Assembly: GCA_946540735.1 (NCBI GenBank)
Contig: CAMNIN010000013.1
Coordinates: 1 to 64,000 of the forward strand
Source: an uncultured Prevotellaceae bacterium
GTDB lineage: Bacteria; Bacteroidota; Bacteroidia; Bacteroidales; Bacteroidaceae
DNA: 64,000 bases
Reading direction: 5' to 3'
The notes beneath the pieces were generated by a model, which was not told where the DNA came from, did no database searches, and saw nothing but the letters and a program-made list of their open reading frames with translations. This document shows positions 17,542-27,249 of the stretch, one piece after another (positions within the stretch are counted from its first letter, which is position 1; every line of letters begins with the position of its first letter). The position numbers were made by a program, and so were the translations under genes.

Positions 17542-18372
17542 ATGGATCAGCAACAGATAACGGTGGAAGAGAACAGCGCCGGAAAAGAGGAAATGGTGCT
17601 GCGCACCGAGGGACTCGTCAAGAGATACGGCAAACGAACGGTGGTCAACGATGTCTCTATCAATGTCAGGCAAGGGGAGATCGTGGGATTGCTTGGCCCT
17701 AACGGGGCGGGCAAGACGACTTCTTTCTACATGACGACAGGACTCGTTGTGCCTAATGCCGGACATATCTTCCTCAACGACAAGGACATCACGCAGTTTC
17801 CCGTCTACAAAAGGGCACGGGCGGGTATCGGATACCTGCCCCAGGAGGCCAGTGTCTTCCGCAAAATGAGTGTCGAGGACAATATCCTCTCCGTGCTGGA
17901 GATGACCAAACTCACACGGCAGGAGAGACAGGAGAAACTCGAGAGCCTCATCAGTGAGTTCCGCCTCAACAAAGTGCGGAAAAACAAAGGTGACCAACTC
18001 TCTGGAGGTGAGCGGCGCAGGACTGAGATCGCACGCTGCCTCGCCATCGATCCCAAGTTCATCATGCTCGATGAACCCTTCGCCGGTGTCGACCCCATCG
18101 CCGTGGAAGACATCCAGCATATCGTGTGGCGGCTCAAATACCGCAACATCGGCATCCTGATCACCGACCATAACGTGCAGGAGACACTGACCATCACCGA
18201 CAGGGCTTACCTGCTCTTTGAGGGCCGGATCCTCTTCCAGGGAAGGCCAGAGGAGTTGGCCGAGAACAAGATCGTCAGGGAGAAATACCTCAGCAATAGT
18301 TTTGTGCTCCGAAAGAAGGATTTCCAGATGCTCGACGAGGAGCGCCGGGCTAGAGAGGCGGCCGAAAGTTAG
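17542..18372 (+). CDS. lptB: LPS export ABC transporter ATP-binding protein
   Basis: A 276-residue ATPase with Walker [10 protein letters not shown] near residue 53, Q-loop [13 protein letters not shown] signature LSGGERRR, Walker [13 protein letters not shown] and H-loop ITDHNV, all in the LptB pattern. LptB powers extraction of lipopolysaccharide from the inner membrane together with LptF/G, which are not in this window. About 25 residues at the N terminus ([17 protein letters not shown]) extend beyond the usual start; a GTG or ATG within them could be the true start. It lies 13 bp after the OmpA-like gene. Confidence 0.93.
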   Translation: MDQQQITVEENSAGKEEMVLRTEGLVKRYGKRTVVNDVSINVRQGEIVGLLGPNGAGKTTSFYMTTGLVVPNAGHIFLNDKDITQFPVYKRARAGIGYLPQEASVFRKMSVEDNILSVLEMTKLTRQERQEKLESLISEFRLNKVRKNKGDQLSGGERRRTEIARCLAIDPKFIMLDEPFAGVDPIAVEDIQHIVWRLKYRNIGILITDHNVQETLTITDRAYLLFEGRILFQGRPEELAENKIVREKYLSNSFVLRKKDFQMLDEERRAREAAES

Positions 18373-18493
18373 GGAAAAAACATTTTTTTCGCCTTTTTAT
18401 TAGGTAGTTAGGTGAATTATCCGTAATTTTGCAACCCAATTCCAATTTTCCCCTCCAGGAACACAATAAAAATCAACAATACAAGATTAAAAG

Positions 18494-19855
18494 ATGAAAA
18501 TTTCATTCGACAACGCCGACAAAGTCAATGGACTGATGACATTGACCGTTGAGGCTGAAGATTACAAAGAGAAGGTAGAAAAAAAACTGAAGGAGTATCG
18601 TAAAAAAGCCAATGTGCCGGGATTCAGACCGGGCATGGTGCCTATGGGACTGATCAAGCGCCAGTATGGCACTGCCGTCAAGGTGGATATCATCAACCAA
18701 ATCCTCGGACAGGAAATCTACAAATATGTCAATGACAATAAAATCAAGATGCTCGGTGAACCGATGCCTTCTGAGAAACAGGTGCCCCAAGACCTGGAAG
18801 GTGACGGTCCTTTCGAGTTCATCTTCGATATCGCCGTGGCTCCTGACTTCACCATCACCCTTTCCGACAAGGACAAGGTGACCTATTATGACATCAAGGC
18901 CGATGACCAGTTGGTTGACTCCCAGATCGACATGCTGGCCAGCCGTAGCGGGCATTACGAGAAAGTGGAGGACTATGATGAGAGCCAGCGCGACATGCTC
19001 AAGGGCGACCTCCGTCAGCTCGATGCCGACGGCAATACGCTTGAGGGTGGAATCACCGTGGCCGACGCCGTGCTCATGCCACAATATATTAAGGTGGAAG
19101 ATCAGAAAAAACTCTTCGACGGCGCTCATCTGGGCGATATCATCACCTTCAATCCCAAGAAGGCTTATCCTGAGAGTGATGCCGAGGTGGCTGCTCTGCT
19201 GAAGCTGAAGAAAGAGGAGGTGGCTGACCTGACTTCTGATTTCAGCTACCAGATCACCGAGATCTCTCGTTTCGTGAAGTCAGAGATCAATCAGGCCCTG
19301 TTTGACCAGGTCTATGGTGAGGGAGTCGTCAACAGCGAGGAGGAGTTCCGCTCCAAGGTCAGAGAGAATATCAAAGGACAGCTGCAAGCCGAAGCCGACT
19401 TCCAGTTCCTGACAGATGTGCGTAAGTATACTGAGGAGAAAGTGGGTGAGCTCACCTTCCCTGAGGAACTGCTCAAGCGCGTGATGAAGAACAACAACAA
19501 GGACAAGGACGAGAAATTCGTCGACGAGCATTTCGACGCCAGCATCAAGGAACTGAAATGGCACTTGATCAAGGAGCAACTGGTGGCTGCCACAGAGGTG
19601 AAAATCGATGATGAAGAGGTGAAAGCCACTGCCAAGGAACTGGCAAGAGCCCAGTTCGCACAGTATGGCATGAATGATGTGCCCGACGATTATCTGGACA
19701 ACTATGCTCAGGATATCCTCAAGAACAGAGAGCAGATCGATGGTATCGTCGACCGTACCATTGACCGCAAACTCACCGTCGCCCTGAAAAACGTCGTCAA
19801 ACTCGATGTCAAAGAGGTGACTCTTGAGGAATTCCGCAAGGCAGGAAAAGAATAA
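18494..19855 (+). CDS. tig: Trigger factor, ribosome-associated chaperone
   Basis: A 453-residue protein with the ribosome-docking signature NVPGFRPGMVP near residue 40, an N-terminal domain to about 115, a central region in the position of the FKBP-like domain (about 150-250) and a long helical C-terminal arm domain. It binds nascent chains at the ribosome exit tunnel. The PPIase-like section is weakly conserved, as is common in Bacteroidetes. TAATTTTG at 18424-18431 is the -7 box, leaving a leader of about 60 nt. It precedes clpP and clpX, a common bacterial gene order. Confidence 0.92.
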   Translation: MKISFDNADKVNGLMTLTVEAEDYKEKVEKKLKEYRKKANVPGFRPGMVPMGLIKRQYGTAVKVDIINQILGQEIYKYVNDNKIKMLGEPMPSEKQVPQDLEGDGPFEFIFDIAVAPDFTITLSDKDKVTYYDIKADDQLVDSQIDMLASRSGHYEKVEDYDESQRDMLKGDLRQLDADGNTLEGGITVADAVLMPQYIKVEDQKKLFDGAHLGDIITFNPKKAYPESDAEVAALLKLKKEEVADLTSDFSYQITEISRFVKSEINQALFDQVYGEGVVNSEEEFRSKVRENIKGQLQAEADFQFLTDVRKYTEEKVGELTFPEELLKRVMKNNNKDKDEKFVDEHFDASIKELKWHLIKEQLVAATEVKIDDEEVKATAKELARAQFAQYGMNDVPDDYLDNYAQDILKNREQIDGIVDRTIDRKLTVALKNVVKLDVKEVTLEEFRKAGKE

Positions 19856-19893
19856 ACGCCCTTTTTTCGAAAAAAAACAGGTTTTTATAGTCA

Positions 19894-19951
19894 GGTTATC
19901 GACTTTTTTCGTATCTTTGTTGCTAAGAACAAAAGAAAAAAGTCGATAACC
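19894..19951. promoter_or_regulatory. Perfect 17-bp inverted repeat flanking a -7 box before clpP
   Basis: GGTTATCGACTTTTTTC (19894-19910) and its exact reverse complement (19935-19951) surround a 24-nt centre containing TATCTTTG (19912-19919). In read-through RNA from tig this would be a strong hairpin. In a transcript starting at this promoter only the right arm would be transcribed. It could be an operator for a dimeric regulator, or an attenuator. Confidence 0.7.
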
Positions 19952-20048
19952 TTTTATTTATGGTCTGATTTTTGCATGAACGGTGGAGTGGGCAGAGGTG
20001 CCAAGGCTCCCAGTACCCATGTAAGTATAACCATCTTATTTATTCAAA

Positions 20049-20714
20049 ATGAACGATTTCAGAAAATTCGCTACCAAGCATTTGGGTCTCAATGGTATGG
20101 TGCTTGATGATGTCATCAGTACGCAGGCCAATTATCTCAATCCCTATATTCTTGAGGAAAGACAACTCAATGTCACGCAGATGGATGTGTTCTCACGACT
20201 CATGATGGACCGCATCATCTTCCTCGGAACACCCATCGACGACTATACGGCCAATACACTCCAGGCACAGTTGCTCTACCTCGATTCCGTCGACAGCGGC
20301 AAAGACATCTCTGTCTATATCAACTCCCCGGGCGGCAGCGTCACGGCAGGACTCGGCATCTACGACACCATGCAGTTTATCTCGAGCGATGTGGCGACAA
20401 TCTGCACCGGTATGGCAGCATCCATGGCTGCTGTGCTGCTCGTGGCAGGCGCTGAAGGCAAAAGGGCCGCTCTCACACACAGCCGCGTGATGATCCACCA
20501 GCCTCTCGGAGGAGTGCAGGGACAGGCTTCCGACATCGAGATCGAAGCCCGGGAAATCCAGAAATACAAGAAGGAACTTTACACGATCATCTCCGAGCAC
20601 TCCAAGACTCCCTTCGACAAAGTGTGGGCCGACTCCGACCGCAACTATTGGATGACGGCACAGGAGGCACAGGAGTATGGCATGATCGACAATATCCTTA
20701 AGCGCAAGAAATAG
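20049..20714 (+). CDS. clpP: ATP-dependent Clp protease proteolytic subunit
   Basis: A 221-residue serine protease subunit. The nucleophile lies in GMAASMAAVLL, the catalytic His in MIHQPLGGVQGQA, and the Asp in the segment before YWMTAQEAQEYGMID. SPGGSVTAGLGIYDTM is also typical. It forms the tetradecameric chamber that works with ClpX, whose gene begins 3 bp later. The leader from the -7 box at 19912 is about 120 nt long and contains a short ORF (ATG 19976) that overlaps the clpP start in another frame. No CtsR or HrcA site is recognisable; the inverted repeat at 19894-19951 is the only regulatory candidate. Confidence 0.96.
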   Translation: MNDFRKFATKHLGLNGMVLDDVISTQANYLNPYILEERQLNVTQMDVFSRLMMDRIIFLGTPIDDYTANTLQAQLLYLDSVDSGKDISVYINSPGGSVTAGLGIYDTMQFISSDVATICTGMAASMAAVLLVAGAEGKRAALTHSRVMIHQPLGGVQGQASDIEIEAREIQKYKKELYTIISEHSKTPFDKVWADSDRNYWMTAQEAQEYGMIDNILKRKK

Positions 20715-20717
20715 GAA

Positions 20718-21938
20718 ATGAAAAAATGTAGCTTCTGCGGCAGCAGCGAGAAGAATGTCAAACTCCTGATCACAGGAATCGATGGGTATATCTGCGAGAA
20801 TTGCGCCATGCAGGCCTATGAGATCGTGCAGACCTCCGGCGTGATGACAAAAGACTCTCCTTTCAATACCAAACTTGACTTGGCCAAATTGCCGAAGCCG
20901 CGGCAGATCAAGGAATATCTCGACCAATACGTCATCGGACAGGATGAGGCCAAGCGCTATCTGGCAGTTTCGGTTTACAACCACTACAAGCGCTTGAACC
21001 AGCCGGCTGACAATGACGGCGTGGAAATCGAGAAAAGCAATATCATCATGGTGGGTAGCACGGGAACGGGGAAAACACTCCTCGCCCGTACCATCGCCAA
21101 GATGCTCAATGTGCCTTTCACCATCGTCGATGCCACCGTCTTTACCGAGGCCGGCTATGTCGGCGAGGACGTGGAAAGCATCCTCTCAAGACTGTTGCAG
21201 GTGGCTGACTATAATGTGGAGGCCGCTCAGAAAGGCATCGTCTTCATCGACGAGATCGATAAGATCGCAAGGAAAAGCGACAACCCCTCCATCACGCGTG
21301 ATGTCAGCGGTGAGGGCGTGCAGCAAGGACTGCTCAAACTCCTTGAGGGTACCATGGTGAACGTGCCGCCCCAGGGTGGCAGGAAGCATCCCGACCAGAA
21401 GTATATACAGGTCGACACGCGCAACATCCTTTTCATCTGCGGCGGTGCTTTCGATGGCATCGAGCGGAAAATCGCCCAGCGTATGAATACCCACGTGGTG
21501 GGTTACAACTCCGTGCAGAATGTGCGGAATATCGACAAGGAGGAACTGATGAAGTATGTGCTGCCACAGGACCTCAAGTCTTTCGGACTGATCCCTGAGA
21601 TCATCGGACGACTCCCTGTGCTCACATATCTCAACTCTCTCGACAGGAATGCCTTGCGCAAAATCCTGGTAGAGCCTAAGAACTCCATCGTGAAACAGTA
21701 TGAGAAGCTATTCGCGATGGATGGCATCAAACTCACCTTCTCTGAGGAAGCTCTCGAGTTCATTGTCGATAAGGCCATCGAATACAAACTCGGGGCGCGC
21801 GGACTGCGCTCCATCGTTGAGAGCGTGATGATGGATGCCATGTTTGACATGCCGTCCAAGAAGGCAAAGACCTTTGAGGTCACACTCGATTATGCGAAAC
21901 AACAACTTGACAAAGCACACATAGAGGGCCAGGGATGA
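20718..21938 (+). CDS. clpX: ATP-dependent Clp protease ATP-binding subunit
   Basis: A 406-residue AAA+ unfoldase. The N-terminal zinc-binding domain has the two pairs CSFC and CENC. Walker A is GSTGTGKT near residue 114, Walker [10 protein letters not shown], followed by sensor regions and the GARGLRS motif near the C terminus. The family's pore loop GYVGEDV is intact. It recognises and unfolds substrates for ClpP. clpP and clpX are separated by 3 bp and are surely cotranscribed. After the stop, a GGGCGG/CCGCCC hairpin (21952-21973) without a T run precedes recQ. Confidence 0.96.
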   Translation: MKKCSFCGSSEKNVKLLITGIDGYICENCAMQAYEIVQTSGVMTKDSPFNTKLDLAKLPKPRQIKEYLDQYVIGQDEAKRYLAVSVYNHYKRLNQPADNDGVEIEKSNIIMVGSTGTGKTLLARTIAKMLNVPFTIVDATVFTEAGYVGEDVESILSRLLQVADYNVEAAQKGIVFIDEIDKIARKSDNPSITRDVSGEGVQQGLLKLLEGTMVNVPPQGGRKHPDQKYIQVDTRNILFICGGAFDGIERKIAQRMNTHVVGYNSVQNVRNIDKEELMKYVLPQDLKSFGLIPEIIGRLPVLTYLNSLDRNALRKILVEPKNSIVKQYEKLFAMDGIKLTFSEEALEFIVDKAIEYKLGARGLRSIVESVMMDAMFDMPSKKAKTFEVTLDYAKQQLDKAHIEGQG

Positions 21939-21994
21939 AAAGGGAAATCGGGCGGTATGATGGCTGCCGCCCCCCAGCTGGCTCTGAATAAGAA

Positions 21995-24181
21995 ATGAAA
22001 AATCACATGCCTAAAGACGTTAACCTCATCCAACAGCTGAAACGCTATTTCGGCTTTGACAATTTCAAAGGCGACCAAGAAGCAATCATCCGTAATGTAC
22101 TTGCGGGAAACGATACCTTTGTGCTCATGCCCACAGGAGGGGGCAAGTCGTTGTGCTATCAGCTGCCCTCGCTCATCATGGAGGGTACGGCGATCGTCAT
22201 CTCTCCACTGATCGCACTGATGAAGAACCAGGTGGATGTCATCAATGGGATGAGTGAGGGAGAGGGGGTGGCCCATTATCTCAACTCTTCACTCAACAAG
22301 GCTGCCATCGACCAGGTGAAGGCGGATATTCTGGAGGGTAAGACAAAATTGCTTTATGTCGCGCCAGAATCCCTGAACAAAGAGGACAACGTCGAGTTTC
22401 TCAAAACGGTCAAGATCTCGTTCTATGCCATCGACGAGGCTCACTGCATCTCGGAGTGGGGACATGATTTCCGGCCTGAATACAGGAACATACGGCCCAC
22501 CATACAGAAAATCGGCAATGCGCCGGTGATCGCTCTCACGGCTACTGCCACCGACAAGGTGAGGACGGACATCAAAAAAAACCTTGGCATCCTGGATGCA
22601 CAGGAGTTCAAAAGCTCCTTCAACCGCCCCAACCTCTATTATGAGGTGAGACCCAAGACCAATGAGATCAACAAGATGATCATCCGCTTCATCAAGCAGA
22701 ATGCTGGAAAGAGTGGTATCGTCTACTGCCTGTCGAGGAAAAAAGTGGAGGAGTTGGCCGCCGACCTCTGTGCCAATGATATCAAGGCTGCTGCTTATCA
22801 TGCCGGACTGGAGTCGGCCAAACGGTCGGAGACCCAGGATGACTTCCTCATGGAGAAAATAGATATCATCGTCGCTACCATTGCTTTCGGCATGGGTATC
22901 GATAAGCCTGATGTGCGGTTCGTCATCCATTATGATATTCCCAAGAGCCTTGAGGGTTACTATCAGGAGACAGGCCGCGCCGGACGCGACGGAGGAGAGG
23001 GCAAATGCATTGCTTTCTACTCCTACAAGGACTTGCAGAAACTCGAGAAGTTCATGGAGGGCAAACCCGTGGCAGAACAGGATATCGGCAGACAACTGCT
23101 TAAGGAGACTGCCGCCTATGCGGAGTCGTCGATCTGCCGCAGGAAGATGCTGCTCCACTATTTCGGTGAGGAATACGGTCGTGAGAACTGCGGCAACTGT
23201 GACAACTGCCTGCATCCCAAGACAAAGGTGGAAGGCAGGGACCAACTGGTCATCGTCCTCAATGCTATATTGGCGGTGAAAGAGAATTTCAGGGCGGAAT
23301 ACATCATTGATTTCGTCAAAGGTGTTGCCACAGAGGACATCATTTCGCACAAACACGACCAACTGGAGGAATTCGGATCCGGAGAGGATGAGAACGAGAA
23401 ACTGTGGAACCCTGTCATCCGACAGGCACTGATCGATGGACTCCTGAGAAAAGACGTGGAGAACTATGGTTTGCTGAAACTCACCTCGGCCGGGAAGCGG
23501 TTCCTGAAAAAACCGACCTCCTTCATGATCGTCGAGGACACGGAGTTCAAGGATGAGTATGACGAGGAGACCAGTGAGGGCGGTGGCGCTCTCGACCAGG
23601 AACTCTACATGATGCTCAGGGACCTGAGGAAGAAAATGTCAAGAAAACTCAATGTGCCTCCTTACGTCATTTTCCAGGACCCCTCGCTCGAGCAAATGGC
23701 TACCATGTATCCCATCACTCAGCAGGAACTGCTCAATATCCAGGGCGTGGGCACCGGGAAGGCCAAACGATACGGACAGGAGTTCTGCGATTTGATCAGA
23801 CGGCACTGTGAGGAAAACGAGATCGAGCGGCCTGAGGAACTCAGGGTGCGCACCGTGGCGAAGAAATCCATTCTGAAGGTGAAAATCATCCAAGGCATCG
23901 ACAGAAAAATCGACCTGGAAGAGGTGGCCAAGTCACAAGGACTCGACTTCGACGAACTGCTCACCGAGATAGAAGCCATCGTATACAGCGGTACTCGTCT
24001 GAACATCGATTATTACATCGACGACGTGATGGATGAGGATCACGTCGATGATATCTATGACTATTTCCAGGAGAGTGACACCGATGACCTGGAAACAGCC
24101 ATGGAGGAACTTGGCGACGACTACTCCGAGGAGGATATCCGGTTGGTGAGAGTGAAATTCATGTCGGAAATGGCCAACTGA
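21995..24181 (+). CDS. recQ: RecQ ATP-dependent DNA helicase, full-length type
   Basis: A 728-residue superfamily 2 helicase. Motif I is MPTGGGKSLCYQLP, motif II DEAHCISEWGHDFRPEY, motif VI QETGRAGRDG. The zinc site is C....CGNCDNCLHP, followed by the RQC winged helix and an HRDC domain near residues 530-600 (LRKKMSRKLNVPPYVIFQD). The C-terminal 100 residues, acidic at the end, are an extra helical region. RecQ unwinds duplex, forked and branched DNA during recombination and repair. ATG 21995 is used; MPKDVN five codons in is an alternative. A second, HRDC-less RecQ lies at the right edge of the window. Confidence 0.95.
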   Translation: MKNHMPKDVNLIQQLKRYFGFDNFKGDQEAIIRNVLAGNDTFVLMPTGGGKSLCYQLPSLIMEGTAIVISPLIALMKNQVDVINGMSEGEGVAHYLNSSLNKAAIDQVKADILEGKTKLLYVAPESLNKEDNVEFLKTVKISFYAIDEAHCISEWGHDFRPEYRNIRPTIQKIGNAPVIALTATATDKVRTDIKKNLGILDAQEFKSSFNRPNLYYEVRPKTNEINKMIIRFIKQNAGKSGIVYCLSRKKVEELAADLCANDIKAAAYHAGLESAKRSETQDDFLMEKIDIIVATIAFGMGIDKPDVRFVIHYDIPKSLEGYYQETGRAGRDGGEGKCIAFYSYKDLQKLEKFMEGKPVAEQDIGRQLLKETAAYAESSICRRKMLLHYFGEEYGRENCGNCDNCLHPKTKVEGRDQLVIVLNAILAVKENFRAEYIIDFVKGVATEDIISHKHDQLEEFGSGEDENEKLWNPVIRQALIDGLLRKDVENYGLLKLTSAGKRFLKKPTSFMIVEDTEFKDEYDEETSEGGGALDQELYMMLRDLRKKMSRKLNVPPYVIFQDPSLEQMATMYPITQQELLNIQGVGTGKAKRYGQEFCDLIRRHCEENEIERPEELRVRTVAKKSILKVKIIQGIDRKIDLEEVAKSQGLDFDELLTEIEAIVYSGTRLNIDYYIDDVMDEDHVDDIYDYFQESDTDDLETAMEELGDDYSEEDIRLVRVKFMSEMAN

Positions 24182-24312
24182 TACATCCCACACATCAAGC
24201 CCATTGACAGAGGAATGCACGTTAAATCGTATTAATTCAATAAGAAAAAACGTCATTCCTCTCAATATGTGGATTTTTATTGCTAATTTTGCACGCAATA
24301 AATTCTAGAATT

Positions 24313-25791
24313 ATGTCATCATTTGTTGCAGACAAGATTGTCATGGACGGACTGACATTCGACGACGTCCTGCTTATCCCAGCTTATTCAGAGGTCCTGC
24401 CCCGGACCGTAGAGTTGAAAACCATGTTCTCTCGTAACATCGAGTTGAACATTCCCTTCGTTACCGCCGCAATGGATACTGTCACGGAGTCGGAAATGGC
24501 TATTGCCATCGCACGTGAGGGTGGTATCGGTGTGATCCACAAGAACATGTCGATCGATGAACAGGCCCGCCAGGTGGCGATCGTCAAGAGAGCCGAGAAT
24601 GGCATGATCTATGACCCTGTCACCATCCGCAAGGGAAAGACGGTGAAGGATGCGCTCAATATGATGGCTGAATACCATATCGGAGGCATTCCTGTGGTCG
24701 ATGACAACAACTTGCTTGTGGGTATCGTCACCAATAGAGATCTCCGTTTCGAGCGTCACCTCGACAAGGTCATCGACGAGGTCATGACCAAGGAAAACCT
24801 CGTCACCACCAACCAGCAGACAGATCTCGCTGCCGCTGCACAGATCTTGCAGGAAAACAAAATTGAGAAACTGCCCGTGGTCGACAAAAACGGACACCTC
24901 GTCGGATTGATCACCTATAAGGACATCACCAAGGCCAAGGATAAACCGATGGCCTGCAAAGACGACAAAGGACGACTCAGAGTGGCTGCCGGTGTGGGGG
25001 TCACCAACGATACGCTCGACCGCGTGGAGGCCCTCGTCAATGCCGGCGCTGATGCAATCGTCATCGATACGGCGCACGGTCACTCCAGATCGGTCATCGA
25101 GAAACTCGTCGAGGCCAAGGCTGCCTTCCCCGATGTCGACATGGTGGTGGGCAATGTGGCTACCGGCGCCGCTGCACGCATGCTGGTCGACAATGGCGCT
25201 GATGCCGTGAAAGTGGGTATCGGACCGGGCTCTATCTGCACAACCAGGGTCGTAGCAGGCGTCGGCGTCCCGCAGTTGAGCGCTGTATATGATGTCTATT
25301 CCGCCCTGAAGGGCACTGGCGTGCCTCTGATCGCCGACGGCGGACTGCGCTATTCCGGCGATGTCGTCAAGGCTATTGCCGCTGGTGGCAGTTCGGTGAT
25401 GATCGGATCACTTGTGGCCGGTACCGAGGAAAGTCCTGGCGACACCATCATCTTCAATGGAAGGAAATTCAAGAGCTATCGCGGCATGGGATCCCTCGAG
25501 GCCATGGAGAACGGTTCCAAAGACCGCTATTTCCAGTCGGGCACCAAGGAGGTCAAGAAACTGGTGCCGGAGGGCATCGCAGGACGTGTGCCTTACAAAG
25601 GTACGGTGCAGGAGGTGATCTACCAGCTCACCGGTGGTCTGCGCTCTGGCATGGGATATTGCGGAGCTGCCAATATCGAGCGTCTGCATGATGCCAAGTT
25701 CACGCGCATCACCAATGCCGGCGTCATGGAGAGCCACCCGCATGATATCACTATCACCAGTGAGGCTCCCAACTACTCGAGACCAGAATAA
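24313..25791 (+). CDS. guaB: IMP dehydrogenase
   Basis: The true start is ATG 24313 ([23 protein letters not shown]), giving 492 residues. The TIM-barrel core is interrupted by a pair of CBS domains (about 95-215), and the catalytic Cys loop [11 protein letters not shown] is intact, as is the flap region after YRGMGS. The enzyme oxidises IMP to XMP with NAD, the committed step to GMP. TAATTTTG at 24284-24291 is the -7 box. Four genes follow on the same strand with gaps of 17 bp, 22 bp, an ATGA overlap and 10 bp, so guaB probably heads their operon. Confidence 0.96.
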   Translation: MSSFVADKIVMDGLTFDDVLLIPAYSEVLPRTVELKTMFSRNIELNIPFVTAAMDTVTESEMAIAIAREGGIGVIHKNMSIDEQARQVAIVKRAENGMIYDPVTIRKGKTVKDALNMMAEYHIGGIPVVDDNNLLVGIVTNRDLRFERHLDKVIDEVMTKENLVTTNQQTDLAAAAQILQENKIEKLPVVDKNGHLVGLITYKDITKAKDKPMACKDDKGRLRVAAGVGVTNDTLDRVEALVNAGADAIVIDTAHGHSRSVIEKLVEAKAAFPDVDMVVGNVATGAAARMLVDNGADAVKVGIGPGSICTTRVVAGVGVPQLSAVYDVYSALKGTGVPLIADGGLRYSGDVVKAIAAGGSSVMIGSLVAGTEESPGDTIIFNGRKFKSYRGMGSLEAMENGSKDRYFQSGTKEVKKLVPEGIAGRVPYKGTVQEVIYQLTGGLRSGMGYCGAANIERLHDAKFTRITNAGVMESHPHDITITSEAPNYSRPE

Positions 25792-25808
25792 TTTTTCATG
25801 ATAAAGCT

Positions 25809-27227
25809 ATGAGAATAAAGACGTTAATCGCTATGTTGGTCATGGGCACTACGGCCTTCGCCCAAAGTGATCCCGTCGTCATGACAATCAATGGGACACC
25901 CGTGACCCGCTCGGAGTTTGAGTATTCATATAATAAGAACAATTCTGAGGGTGTCATCGACAAGAAGACTGTCGATGAGTATGTCGACCTCTTCATCAAT
26001 TATAAACTGAAAGTGGCTGCTGCCCTCGACGCACATCTCGACACGCTCTCTTCGTTCAAGAGCGAGTTCGCGCAATACCGCGATCAGCAGGTGCGTCCCT
26101 CGTTCATCACGGATGAGGATGTGGAGAAAGAAGCTCGTGAAATCTATGACCGCACTCAGCATTATGTTGATTCGCTGGGCGGACTGGCCAATCCCTCACA
26201 TATCCTGATCACCGTGAGCCAGAAAGCCTCTGAGGCAGAACGTACCAAAGCCAAGAACCGCGCAGACTCCATCTATCAGGCATTGAAGGATGGTGCTGAC
26301 TTCGCAGAGATGGCACGTAAGTTCTCCGATGACAAGGGCTCGGCGGCGAATGGAGGAAACCTTGACTGGATCCAGCCGGGCCAGACAGTGAAAGAGTTTG
26401 AGAAAACAGTCTATTCCCTCGAAAAGGGACAGACGAGCGGTCCGGTGCTCTCGCCTTATGGTTACCATATCATCAAACTCCTCGATAAGAAGAATTTCCT
26501 ACCCTACGACTCTGTACATGCCGGTATCCTCACTTTCATCGACAGAAGGGGTATCAAGGAAAAAATCATCGACGACAAAATCAATGAGGTGGTGGCCTCT
26601 ACCAAACAGCCACGTGAGAAACTGATGGAACAAAGGGCTGATGAGTTGTCGAAAAACGACTCCGACCTGGCCAATCTCATCCGGGAGTACCACGACGGTC
26701 TGCTGCTCTTCGAGATCAGCAATACCGAGGTGTGGGACAAGGGTGCAAAGGACGAGGCCGGACTCGCTGAGTTCTTCAAGAAAAACAAGAAACGCTATAC
26801 CTGGGATGCTCCCCGATTCAAAGGCATGGCCTATCATGTGAAAGACAAAGCCGATGTCAAGGCTGTGAAGAAATGTGTCAAGGGACTGGCCTTCGACAAG
26901 TGGGCCGACAAACTGCGCACCACTTTCAATGCCGACTCCGTGAAGCGCATCCGTGTCGAGAAGGGCATCTTCAAGAAAGGCGACAACCCGCTTGTCGACC
27001 GCAACGTCTTCAAGGTGAAGGACGCCAAAGTGACCGTCAACAACGACTATCCCATCGATGCCACCTTCGGCAAGGTGCTCAAGGCTCCCAAGGAGTATAC
27101 AGATGTACGCGGTCAAGTGGTCGCCGACTACCAGGATCAGCTGGAGAAGGAATGGGTGGCCAGGTTGCGTGAGAAATACCCTGTGACCGTCAATAAAGAG
27201 GTCCTCGCCACGGTCAATAAACACTGA
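25809..27227 (+). CDS. Periplasmic PpiC-type peptidyl-prolyl isomerase
   Basis: A 472-residue protein with a signal peptide ending TTAFAQ. The parvulin domain is at about residues 125-235 (NPSHILITVSQ, FAEMARKFSDDKGSAANGGNLDWI, SPYGYHIIKLLDKK); the rest is helical with a charged C-terminal half. It is a periplasmic foldase of the SurA/PpiD kind, likely helping outer-membrane proteins fold. It is encoded just before the SurA-like gene, so the two may act as a pair. A hydrophobic N-terminal helix that could be an uncleaved anchor cannot be excluded. Confidence 0.88.
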   Translation: MRIKTLIAMLVMGTTAFAQSDPVVMTINGTPVTRSEFEYSYNKNNSEGVIDKKTVDEYVDLFINYKLKVAAALDAHLDTLSSFKSEFAQYRDQQVRPSFITDEDVEKEAREIYDRTQHYVDSLGGLANPSHILITVSQKASEAERTKAKNRADSIYQALKDGADFAEMARKFSDDKGSAANGGNLDWIQPGQTVKEFEKTVYSLEKGQTSGPVLSPYGYHIIKLLDKKNFLPYDSVHAGILTFIDRRGIKEKIIDDKINEVVASTKQPREKLMEQRADELSKNDSDLANLIREYHDGLLLFEISNTEVWDKGAKDEAGLAEFFKKNKKRYTWDAPRFKGMAYHVKDKADVKAVKKCVKGLAFDKWADKLRTTFNADSVKRIRVEKGIFKKGDNPLVDRNVFKVKDAKVTVNNDYPIDATFGKVLKAPKEYTDVRGQVVADYQDQLEKEWVARLREKYPVTVNKEVLATVNKH

Positions 27228-27249
27228 CCTCAAGTAACCCTTTTCGCTT

